This document shows positions 10,394-18,110 of a stretch of 24,180 nucleotides of DNA, in pieces. The position numbers were made by a program, and so were the translations under genes. Each line of letters starts with the position of its first letter. The first letter of the stretch is position 1. The DNA comes from Batkoa obscura (taxonomy: Eukaryota; Entomophthoromycota; Entomophthoromycetes; Entomophthorales; Batkoaceae). The stretch covers positions 1 to 24,180 of the forward strand of contig JASVEC010000259.1 of NCBI GenBank assembly GCA_030770535.1, in the 5' to 3' direction. The notes below the pieces were generated by a model. The model had not been told where the DNA came from. It saw only the letters and a list, made by a program, of their open reading frames with translations, and searched no databases.

Positions 10394-10493
10394 TGGGGAT
10401 GTCTTTTTTTGTTTAAGAATTTTACTAACAGTTTTCCCACTCAAATAGTGCTTAAAAAAGGGAAAAATAATGAAACCAAAAAAAACAGCCCCA
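10394..10493 (+). mobile_element. MITE copy 1 (TGGGGATGT family), 100 bp
   Basis: Ends TGGGGATGTC and ACAGCCCCA, flanked by TA on both sides. The internal body has the family core: GTTTAAGAATTTTACTAAC, then CACTCAAATAGTGCTTAAAA, then AATGAAACCAAAAAAA. It has no coding capacity. A TA target duplication and short terminal inverted repeats are typical of Tc1/mariner (IS630-type) elements, so a transposase encoded elsewhere is assumed. Confidence 0.85.
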
Positions 10494-10537
10494 TATGTTT
10501 TTATCAAAAGTTAAAAATAATTAGACAATACATCCAA

Positions 10538-10610
10538 TGCCTTCTATCGGAATCGAACCAATGACCTTCCGCTTACTAGGCGGACGCTCTGCCAACTGAG
10601 CCAAGAAGGC
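10538..10610 (-). tRNA. tRNA-Thr (anticodon AGT), second copy
   Basis: The exact reverse complement of the 73-base tRNA gene at 6387-6459, so the two mature tRNAs are identical. All stems and the AGT anticodon are intact. The flanks are unrelated to those of the first copy, so this is not a recent segmental duplication. The downstream minus-strand sequence has a TTTTT run about 25 bases on (near 10513-10518) that could stop polymerase III. Confidence 0.96.
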
Positions 10611-11127
10611 AATCAACATTATTGATAGAAACTAGTATAGAATCTTTATTTACTAATTTTCAACAAGGTTGAAATTTTAATGATGGTTGCAATTAAAATC
10701 TAGTTTTTTGGACAAACACTAAGTAAAATTACAATAGAATGGATGAAATCTCATTTCAATAATTTGTTTTTTAGGCAGAGTAAGCTTTGACCAAGAAACT
10801 AATTTGATTAACAATAGATAGCATTTTAAAAAAACTTAAGCATAGTTTTATAAACATTTTTAACTATTAAAAGTTTTTATAACGTTTGAGAATTTCATTA
10901 AGATATTAATTGAATCCAAGCAAAAATTTAATTTTACGTTAATTTTTGGCTTAATTTTATAAATTATTTTTTTTGAATAAATAAGCTTATACTTATAGCT
11001 TTAATTATAATTAGTGAGAATCACAAATTAGATTATAACCTTTAACTACGCTTTGTTACCAAGTGGTTAATACTAGCTATTTTTGTAAATTCTTTTAATA
11101 ATATTAAAAAAGTATTTCATTGGACTA
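10611..11127. other. Intergenic, nothing recognised
   Basis: AT-rich DNA upstream of the minus-strand tRNA-Thr and left of the heptamer repeat. No gene or repeat could be supported. Confidence 0.4.
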
Positions 11128-11204
11128 ATAAATAACAAATAACAAATAATAAATAATAAATAATAAATAATAAACAGTAAATAATAAATGACAAATAATA
11201 AATG
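11128..11204. repeat. Heptanucleotide tandem repeat, about 11 units
   Basis: Seven-base units of the form ATAAATA/ACAAATA/ATAAATG are repeated about eleven times with scattered changes. The array runs directly into the left end of MITE copy 2. Confidence 0.75.
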
Positions 11205-11302
11205 TGGATATGTTTTTGTATAAGAATTTTACTAGCAATTTTTCCACTCAAATAGCACTCAAAAGGTGGAAAAAGTGATGAAGCCAAAAAAAAACATCCC
11301 CA
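11203..11302 (+). mobile_element. MITE copy 2, 100 bp
   Basis: The left end is worn (TGTGGATATG) while the right end ACATCCCCA is intact; the core TAAGAATTTTACTAGC and AATAGCACTCAAAAGGTGGAAAAAG match the family. The TA flanks are no longer clear. It begins at the last unit of the heptamer array. Confidence 0.8.
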
Positions 11303-11450
11303 AATATTAAAAAAAATAACTATAATTCATATAATAAACTTAAAAATTTAAGTAATTTTAATATTAAAGAAACTTATACCAAATTTAAATAAAAAAACTT
11401 TATGTATAAATTTATAAATATGATTAATTTTATTCTTTATTTTTTATTAT

Positions 11451-11793
11451 TGTGAAATCTGATACTCAGTAGTTAGAGTCAAAAGGAGTTCTTGGTTGGT
11501 TGACTATACTGTAAGTCGAAAGCCCTTAGCTTATGTAACTAAGATAGACTTGAGTTATGAAGAATAGAACGTAATAGGTTACAAGCTACATAAGACAAAT
11601 AGAATAGACAATACTATTGTAAAATCTACGTAAAATACTATTAAGAAAACTTAGTGGCTTTATTAAATGTTCGAGATATCAGGGAATAATTCAAGTCTAT
11701 CTTAGTTACATAAGCTAAGGGCTTTCGACTTACAATATAGTCAACCAGACAATAGCTGTTATTGCCTCCAATCACTGAGTACCAGATTTCACA
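11451..11793. mobile_element. LTR-type fossil in head-to-head inverted form
   Basis: The first ~240 bases (from TGTGAAATCTG at 11451) match the start of the LTR-like element at 12094-12557 in reverse orientation. The last ~105 bases (11689-11793) are an inverted copy of this piece's own first ~105 bases, so the block begins TGTGAAATC and ends GATTTCACA. Parts: the 5' part of an LTR plus an inverted 5' end; no internal region. It is broken and no protein part remains. It resembles the second copy by roughly 85-90% by eye, which suggests moderate age. A foldback DNA element is the alternative reading. Confidence 0.6.
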
Positions 11794-11889
11794 AAAGTAC
11801 GTCCATAATTAACAATACATATTTTTTAATAAAATTTTACAAAAATATGTGTTTGTTGATATATCATAACTTTTATTATTGATAATATA

Positions 11890-11988
11890 TGGGGATGTAT
11901 TTTTTTGTTGAAAATTTTACTAATAAATTTTCCGCTCAAATAACGCTTAAAAAATCGAAAAAGTGATGAAATCAAAAAAATACCTACA
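11890..11988 (+). mobile_element. MITE copy 3, 99 bp
   Basis: Begins TGGGGATGTATTTTTTTG and ends in a worn TACCTACA, with TA at both borders. Core AAAATTTTACTAATAAATTTTCC matches the family. It lies between the two LTR-type fossils. Confidence 0.8.
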
Positions 11989-12093
11989 TATATCAAATTA
12001 CTCAATTTTTGTATAACATATATTTTTATGTAAATTTGATAAACTAACCATTTTTTTTTTAATAAATTCTAAACAAAGTTTTAAAATACAAAT

Positions 12094-12557
12094 TGTGAAA
12101 TATCGCTTTGTCAGTCCCATGGTTAATTATAATATAATAATCGCCTAAGCTGTTGTGTTCTCGAGTTCGGAGAAAATCAATCCCACGTTCTTAGTTTGAT
12201 TTGATATGAGAATTTTTATCTTCGTCTCAAAGAATATTCTCCCCTCGTTTTGATATTTATACTTATTGGAGTATAAAATAGATTCTAAAACATAATAGCT
12301 CGAGGCTTTTTAACTGAATTATTCCCTGATATCTTGTACATTTAATAAAGCCACTAAGTTTTCTTAATAGTATTTTACGTAGATTTTACAATAGTATTGT
12401 CTATTATATTTGTCTTATGTAGCTTGTAACCTATTACGTGCTATTCCTCATAATCCAAGTCTATCTTAGTCACATAAACTAAGACCTTTCGACTTATAAT
12501 GTAGTCAACCCAGGAATAGCTGTTCTTGACTCCAAACCCTGAGTACCAGATTTCACA
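12094..12557 (-). mobile_element. Solo LTR-like fossil, about 464 bp
   Basis: On the minus strand the block starts TGTGAAATCTGG and ends CGATATTTCACA, the TG...CA ends and short inverted termini usual for LTRs. It holds a TATA-like ATAAGTATAAATATC region and has no internal coding region beside it, so it reads as a solo LTR. The five-base flanks (CAAAT and CAGGT, window orientation) are only partly alike, so a target duplication is uncertain. It looks old; the related piece at 11451-11793 shows it belongs to a repeated family. Superfamily cannot be assigned from the LTR alone. Confidence 0.55.
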
Positions 12558-12679
12558 CAGGTGACAAAACGGGGTATTAGATAACTCAAGCAAGTTTTCT
12601 ATATTAAATGATGTAGTTTTTAAAAGGAAATATAAATTCAATTCAAAGGCTAAGAAGTTAAGTTAATAAAAAGTATATA

Positions 12680-12779
12680 TGGGAATGTTTTTTTAGCTTC
12701 AGCATTTTTTCCATCTTTCAAGCGCTATTTGAGCGGAAAAATTGTTAGTGAAATCCTTAAACCCTTAAATACATCCCCA
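12680..12779 (-). mobile_element. MITE copy 4, 100 bp
   Basis: Ends TGGGAATGTT and ACATCCCCA, TA on each side (12678-12679 and 12780-12781). The core runs in reverse orientation (CTTTCAAGCGCTATTTGAGC). It forms the left border of the copia-like fossil. Confidence 0.85.
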
Positions 12780-12789
12780 TATGTTTATT

Positions 12790-13175
12790 AGCGAAAAAGA
12801 ATCTCTATTATCACCAAGTTATGATAAAATAGCTGAGAAGCAGAGGAGCTCAAAGGGATCATCAGCTAATTATAGGAATCAAAAAAAAATTATGAATTTT
12901 GTAGTTTAGACATCAGGAATATTTAAAAAGATGGTTAGTATTAAAGGTAAAAACGGGGTAGAATATATAACTGATATAAAGGCCAAGTCAGTTAAATTCA
13001 AGAATAAAAATGGGAATATAGTATTAAACTTAAAAGGGTGTAAATTTTATTATACGCGCACGTTATGGGAGATAGTTAATGTTTCTGAAAAACCAAAGTG
13101 TAGAAATATAAGGTTTTATTCAGTAATTAAAGAAAATAAACCTTCATATTTAATTCAATTTTTCAATAGTGAGAA
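12790..13175 (+). mobile_element. Copia-like (Ty1/copia) fossil, gag-protease region
   Basis: Translated piecewise, the stretch resembles the end of gag and the protease region of Ty1/copia polyproteins: a Ser/Lys-rich stretch, a worn protease-start segment, then GKNGVEYITD and NGNIVLNLKGCKFYYTR followed by WEIVNVSE, in the place of the usual pattern that precedes integrase. No reverse transcriptase, integrase, RNase H or adjoining LTR was found, so it is a short broken remnant. MITE copies 4 and 5 abut it on either side in opposite orientations. The family call is moderate; it rests on pattern resemblance only. Confidence 0.42.
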
Positions 13176-13177
13176 TA

Positions 13178-13277
13178 TGGGGATGTATTTTTGTATTTAA
13201 GAATTTTACTAACAATCTTTCCACTCAAATAATGCTTAAAAGATGGAAAAAGTCATTAAGCCAAAAAAACATCCCCA
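13178..13277 (+). mobile_element. MITE copy 5, 100 bp
   Basis: One of the best-kept copies: TGGGGATGTATTTTTG at the left, AAAAAACATCCCCA at the right, TA on both sides. The core AAGAATTTTACTAACAATC and TCAAATAATGCTTAAAAG is clear. It ends the copia-like fossil and is followed by a 13-base unit (ATAGTAGTGCAAT) repeated twice. Confidence 0.9.
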
Positions 13278-14020
13278 TATAGTAGTGCAATATAGTAGTG
13301 CAATATAAATGGGAGAAAAGCAATTATTATTCAATATAGAAATTGTATATATCAGATTCTAACGTTGTATTAAAATAGGAGTATTCTTTCTTTTTTACGT
13401 GCACTTTAACAATTTGTTAACGTTAATGAACAAGATTTTGAAATTTATTTATTCTCTTTGGCTGTTATCTTAATCGACCACAAGAGTATAAAAAGGCAGC
13501 TTTCTAATTGATGATCAAGCATAAATAAAGTTAGTTGTGTATTTAGATCTTTGTTTTTTAATTAAAGTGTAACATTTTTTAAAATAAGGCATTATTATTT
13601 AAATCAAGGTTGTTACATCTACTTTATCTTTACCAAGCTATCTACTTTGAAATAGTGTTATTATATAAATATTTTTTGAATATTCTATTGGGATATAAAA
13701 CCTTGTATAAATTGATATATATTTACGTAACTCTAGAGTATAAGTAGCTATTATATATATGTTTATTTATTGTTTTCTACCTATAATGTAATAGAAGCTA
13801 CAACTAAAAAAGTATATCGGTAATATGTGATAGTTTAAAGGCACAAACTTCTAATAGTAGCTATTTTTGTCTTTTAAAAAATGAGTCACTTCAATATTTA
13901 ATATTTCAATGAAAATATTATAAGCATTCAATGTGTCAAGACTGGATCTTTTGTATTATTGTATTCATTCAAATTATATATATTAAGTAAAAATTTTGAT
14001 TTTCTAATAACTAAAAACAT
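13278..14020. other. Gene-free stretch with LTR-promoter-like block
   Basis: No reading frame. A segment about 13415-13616 begins TGTTAACG, ends GTTGTTACA and contains TATAAAAAGGCAGC near 13487 and AATAAA near 13525, an arrangement like a short LTR. Without a partner copy or target duplication this remains a guess. Confidence 0.2.
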
Positions 14021-14021
14021 A

Positions 14022-14121
14022 TGGGGATGTTTTTTTTAGTTTCATTACTTTTCCATTTTTTAAGCACTATTTAAGTAGAAAAATTATTAGTGAAATCCTT
14101 AAGCAAAAAAATACATCCCCA
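14022..14121 (-). mobile_element. MITE copy 6, 100 bp
   Basis: TGGGGATGTTTTTTTTAG at the left and ATACATCCCCA at the right, core TTTTTAAGCACTATTTAAG in reverse orientation. TA is kept on the left; the right flank reads AT. Confidence 0.87.
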
Positions 14122-14345
14122 ATATTGTAATATAAATATTAGATAATTGAAATATACAAAATTTTTCAAAAAAAGCGAGAGTAAACTAAATAACAATAAT
14201 TTTTTAAACTGTATAAGGTAAGATAATAATAAAATGCTTTACAAATGATAATTTTATTATATAAGCATTTGATATAACTGAATCTAGTTAAACTCATTAG
14301 ATTGAGATCTTAACATAATAAAAAAGCACATATAGAGCTAGTCAC

Positions 14346-14927
14346 TTAATTTCTATAATATTTCATCTTATTGTTAATAAAGTCCTCAGATGCTTGACAG
14401 TTTTCCTTGTGATTTAATTCTTTACTTAAAGTTAATATTGTGTCATCTTCATACACTTTTAAATGCTCATCAAATTTCTACATTCAAATTAATGTTTCTT
14501 TTATTAATAACTATATGATTTACCTTGATTAAGGCATCTAACTTATCATAATACCGGATATCATTAGGAATTAAACCATACGCATATAAATCCTCAATAC
14601 ATTGTTTGGTTTCGATATTGATATCGAAATACTTTGAGTGCTCACTAGGGCCTAACTTATCTTTGATTAATGGGAGCAACACTTCCTTTTCGGCTTTATT
14701 AAAAGCAGAAACTAATAACTATAAGTATAGCTAAATTAACAATAAATTGTATTACCATGGGATATAATCTCAGTACTTAATTTGTATTTTTTATCACTGG
14801 CTGTTACCTTATCGATGACAGAACTCAGATATGATATTAAATCATGACTTTTTTTAACCGCCAAAAATAGGTTTTCATCTTTAGTATGCTTGAAATGGTG
14901 TAGATGGATCTCTATCATTTGATTCAT
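14346..14927 (-). CDS. Diverged hemerythrin-domain protein (paralog A), 3 exons, 163 aa
   Basis: Exons on the minus strand: 14927-14756, 14711-14524, 14477-14346; together 492 bases. It aligns along its length with the hemerythrin-like protein at 15301-16154: KKSHDLISYL (25-34) against KKEHDMIKYL, AEKEVLLPLIKDKLG (64-78) against the VYPFVKDKLG region, and KFDEHLKVYE at the start of exon 3. Intron phases 1 and 0 match that gene, showing tandem duplication. It keeps the first His (28) and the exon 3 His, but the His of HxxxE is Phe61 (Glu65 kept), and the His in the DEHRHVKEDL segment is Thr92. It also lacks the ~37-residue N-terminal leader and the HPSAPD tail. A binuclear iron site is therefore unlikely; it may have a new role or be an early pseudogene. 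All frames are open. An upstream exon ending in AAG before GTAATAG at about 14985 is possible but unproven. Confidence 0.7.
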
Positions 14928-15300
14928 TTAACTATTTATATTCAATATGTATTTGTTTCTTAGCTTCGAATTATAGTACTATTACCTTATTTTTATACCA
15001 AAAGGCTTAAATATTCGAACTTCTAAAAGGTAAAATAAGATGATTTTCTTTAAATATGAATTAAGTACAGCTTAATCATGAAGTAATAACCAAGAAATTG
15101 TTTAACATTTAGCATTCATTGTAATTTTTTGAATTTTATTAGAATTTATTAATCCTATAAATTTATTATTAAGAGACTGATTTTTTATTGAGGCAATTTT
15201 AAGCAAAATAAAAAAATTCAAAAAATTCATTGTAGGGTATAGGAAGCTGTGTTTATTTAAAAGGCAGCAGATAAAAGTATATTATCTTAAAAAGCACAAT
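14928..15300. other. Intergenic, nothing recognised
   Basis: AT-rich gap between hemerythrin paralogs A and B; it should hold the promoter of paralog A and the 3' end of paralog B. No repeat or RNA gene was seen. Confidence 0.4.
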
Positions 15301-16154
15301 TTAACTAGTAGATTCTGGGAAGCTTCTGAAGGTTCTGTCACTAGCTTTGTCGACAGGAGCTTGCATTTTTCCAACAATATCCTCGGAGGGCTGAGTATCA
15401 GGAGCACTTGGGTGTGGTCTAATTGTGTTGTTAGTCAAATAGAATGAAAATATAAAAATACTACCTGGTTGGAACTTCCTCCCTTTTTTTAATAAAATCC
15501 TCTACCAACTTCTTGTTCTCACCCTCACTCAATACTTTGGTTATTTGTGGTAATACAAACTCTTCTTCTTCATCAGAGTGCTTCTTGAATTCCTTTTATA
15601 ACGTTAGTATAGTTGATTTTATTTATTAATTTATTTACTTCAAACACTTTATTCAATTTGCTTGAAAATTCTTCAGAATCAGATCTCATGTAATGAGCAG
15701 ATAGGGAATAAAGGTCTTCTTTTACATGACGATGCTCATCTAAGGATTTAGAATATTGGTCGTCCCCTAACTTGTCTTTTACAAAAGGGTAAACAACTAT
15801 TTCTTCAGCGACGCTATGGACAGATACTACTTATATGTTAGTAACTATTTATTTTGGTATTAAATGATTACTTTGGCGAATAATCTCATTACTTATTTCC
15901 TCCTTATTTTTATTTGTAGTCGCTTCTTGAAATAAAGAATACAGATATTTTATCATATCATGTTCTTTTTTGATAGCAGTAGCTAAATCTTCACTTGTAG
16001 TATGTTGATACTTTTTTAAATCAATTACTGTTTTTTCTTGACCTAACATTTTTTGATAAGATACAAAATGTATCTCAGCTTGTTGATATACTTTTTTAGT
16101 TGGTGCTATCGTGGTTAAGTACTTGGCAAATAGTGATGTCTTTTGTCTAAACAT
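15301..16154 (-). CDS. Hemerythrin-like (HHE cation-binding) domain protein (paralog B), 4 exons, 239 aa
   Basis: Exons on the minus strand: 16154-15872, 15829-15639, 15592-15465, 15418-15301; together 720 bases. It is a four-helix hemerythrin-type protein that should bind a di-iron centre and sense or bind O2 or handle iron. Candidate ligands are His65 (KKEHDM), His99 and Glu103 (VHSVAEE), His127 (DEHRHVKEDL), His163 and Glu167 (KKHSDEEEEFVLP). The C-terminus has RPHPSAPD followed by VGKMQAPVDKASDR and a short SFPES end, as in many fungal HHE proteins. The N-terminal ~22 residues (MFRQKTSLFAKYL...) are basic, hydroxylated and lack acids, fitting a mitochondrial presequence. Introns of 34-50 bases carry TACTAAC or GACTAAC branch sites. 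The start codon and about the first seven codons lie inside an old MITE copy (about 16131-16222). Middle of a three-member cluster with a diverged and a broken paralog. Confidence 0.9.
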
Positions 16155-16222
16155 TTACTAACTTTTTTTGCTCAGTAGAGCTTAAAAATGATAAAAATGA
16201 TAAAACCAGAAAACATTCTTAA
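16131..16222 (+). mobile_element. Old MITE copy 7 overlapping the start of hemerythrin paralog B
   Basis: The block matches the family in plus orientation: GATGTCTTTTGTCTAAACAT with TTTACTAAC at the left, GCTCAGTAGAGCTTAAAAATG in the middle and TAAAACCAGAAAACATTC at the right. Both outer TIR ends are worn. Its left part is read as the 5' end of the coding sequence of paralog B on the minus strand. Confidence 0.65.
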
Positions 16223-16630
16223 ATACAAAGTATAATTATGATGCTAAGTATGAATACATGAAGTGATTATTAGTTAATTATTAAAACTTAATCGTAAATA
16301 ATAGTAAAAAGCATTTGTTAAATAAGTTTAGATGATCTCTTGATTATCTTAACTATCTTAGATTTTAGCATCATCTTTAATCATCTTATCATTAATACGT
16401 TTTAATTACAATAAATTTGGTTTTAGAGATCATTATTATTTATTGTGGTATTAAACTTGAGTATCAGTCTTTGATGATTTTATAAAAATTATTTTATAGA
16501 TTAAAATAAAAACAAAATAGTTCGTTTATCAGAAAACTAGTTAACGTTTAAGATATTTTAGTAGTAATAAATAAATTATCATAGTTTTATTAACTAGCAC
16601 TTTAAGATTTTATTGACATTAACTTTAAAT
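16223..16630. other. Intergenic, nothing recognised
   Basis: AT-rich DNA between the old MITE at the start of paralog B and the next MITE. It would include the promoter of paralog B. No gene seen. Confidence 0.4.
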
Positions 16631-16727
16631 TGAGGATGTATTTTTGTGTTTAAGAATTTTACTAACGATTTTTCTTAAATAGTGCTTAAAAGATGAAAAA
16701 AGTAATAAAGTCAAAAAAATACCCTCA
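16631..16727 (+). mobile_element. MITE copy 8, 97 bp
   Basis: Ends TGAGGATGTATTTTTGTG and ATACCCTCA; core AAGAATTTTACTAACG and AAATAGTGCTTAAAAGATG. TA is intact at the right flank only. Confidence 0.82.
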
Positions 16728-16818
16728 TATGATAGAATAAACTTTTATAGTATGTAATATTAGATAAAACATTTATTTTGTTAATATTAGCAGCTTAGCG
16801 ATTGTGATAGAATAGGGA

Positions 16819-17446
16819 TTATCTGATCTTTCTCTGGTAATTCTCTAACCTATCACGAGCTTTATCAATAGGAGCTTCCATTTTCCCGACCATGTCTTCA
16901 GCAAGCGAACTATCAGGAGCACTTAGATAGGGTCTATTAATGAGGGTAAATAAATTTTTTATAATATGTAATTCGATTTACCTGATTAGAACTTCGTCTC
17001 TCTTTTTTGCAAAATCATGAGCCAAAATATTAATTTCGTCACTATTTAATAATTTATACATCTTTGGAACAAGGATCCTTTCTTCTTCATTCTCATGCTC
17101 TTTAAACTCCTATTAAAAGTAAGTATATATAGCAACAACTTGATACTATATCACAAGGGTTCGATCAATTTTAGACTGAAATTTTTTGGTTGCTAGATCT
17201 CTATAGCAGTTTGACAACAGATAAAGGTCTTCTTTTAGTATAGGATACTCATCCAAGGATTCATAATATGGGAGTGTTTTTTTAACTTCATTATTTTTTC
17301 CGTTTTTTAAGCGCTATTTAAGCAGAAAATTTGTTAGTAAACTCTTAAACACAAAAATACATCCCCGTATTTTGATCCCCTAATTTGTCTTTAATTACTC
17401 TATATAAATCGATTTCCTCAATAACATTATGAATTGAAATTATATA
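16819..17446 (-). pseudogene. Hemerythrin-domain pseudogene (paralog C), interrupted by a MITE
   Basis: On the minus strand the exon pieces match paralog B: HNVIEEIDLY and VIKDKLGD (about 17445-17375), then after the MITE YESLDEYPILKEDLYLL (about 17268-17210), EFKEHENEEERILVPKM (about 17110-17050), and a last exon APDSSLAEDMVGKMEAPIDK ending in a stop at 16821-16819. The first exon, with the leader and first His ligand, is missing. The MITE at 17269-17367 splits exon 2, the splice signals beside exon 2 are degraded, and the His of the DEHRH segment is Tyr. Intron positions follow paralog B, so it arose by tandem DNA duplication before the MITE landed. Confidence 0.85.
17269..17367 (-). mobile_element. 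MITE copy 9, inserted in hemerythrin pseudogene
   Basis: TGGGAGTGTTTTTTTAAC at the left and ATACATCCCCG at the right, TA at 17267-17268 and 17368-17369. The host sequence closes up exactly when the element and one TA are removed: GGATTCATAA-TA-TTTTGATCCCC against GGATTTAGAATATTGGTCGTCCCC in paralog B. This demonstrates the element's borders and TA target duplication. Confidence 0.93.
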
Positions 17447-17501
17447 AAAAGTTGTTATTGAAGTTTATCCATATTAATCTTTGAGCTAACGTTGACACAT
17501 A

Positions 17502-17595
17502 AGAGTATTTTATAGCTTCATTACTTTTTCTATCTTTTAAGCACTATTTGCACAGAAAATTGTTAGTAAAATTCTTAAACATAATACATCCTTAA
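17502..17595 (-). mobile_element. MITE copy 10, degraded
   Basis: Family core in reverse orientation (TTTATAGCTTCATTACTTTT, CTATCTTTTAAGCACTATTT, TTGTTAGTAAAATTCTTAAAC) with worn ends AGAGTATTTTA and ACATCCTTA. It lies just beyond the 5' end of the hemerythrin pseudogene. Confidence 0.8.
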
Positions 17596-17754
17596 ATGAA
17601 TTGCTTTATAGATTTAATCCGACAAAAGTAAACTGTTATAAGATAAAGCAACATTTAGATTTGAACAAGTTAATATAATAAATGTCAGCATTTCGGCACC
17701 AGTATAACTGAAAATCAAGTTTAAAAATGTTAGACGTTCTATAGAGTAGAGTAG

Positions 17755-17931
17755 AAGTGGATTTTTGATGGTTTTTCAATAGTTGTAGATACAACAAAAA
17801 TAAACCGAAATGCAAAAATTAGAGTAAAGATTTTGGTATTTCTAAATGGCATTTTTATACTTTGCTTTATTGGAAGTGTTGTAATATTAAAAAGTATTAA
17901 CGTTCTAAATGCAATATCCTTAGAATTATAA
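17755..17931 (+). pseudogene. Possible membrane-protein relic (one TM-like segment)
   Basis: A 58-codon open stretch without start codon contains a basic segment NRNAKIRVK followed by a strongly hydrophobic FLNGIFILCFIGSVVIL run, like the cytoplasmic end of a transmembrane helix. It loosely resembles TM6 of the GPCR at 9254-10240 (KIETKLFFK...YVLFVLPSVIL). No other exon was found beside it. Chance hydrophobicity in AT-rich DNA is a real alternative. Confidence 0.2.
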
Positions 17932-18110
17932 ATAGTAAAATTTATCGACATTTTAACTATATGGGTTTAAGGTGTAACTTAAAATAAACACTTCTTGAAT
18001 ATAACACAAGTTATTCGTTTATAATAGTATTTATTATAAATATTGTGAATCATATAATACAGACTAACTTGGTTGACATTGATTAATTTTTTAAGTGATC
18101 TTCAATCATA

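Noticed and set aside
12441-12641. Minus-strand 66-codon open frame
   Set aside because: It runs through the end of the LTR-type fossil into unrelated flank and has no protein-like features.
13279-13305. Two 13-base direct repeats (ATAGTAGTGCAAT) as a CRISPR-like or satellite array
   Set aside because: Only two adjacent units with no spacers; simple slippage beside a MITE explains it.
17739-17951. Minus-strand 70-codon open frame
   Set aside because: No recognisable motif; the plus-strand reading is slightly more protein-like, and neither is well supported.
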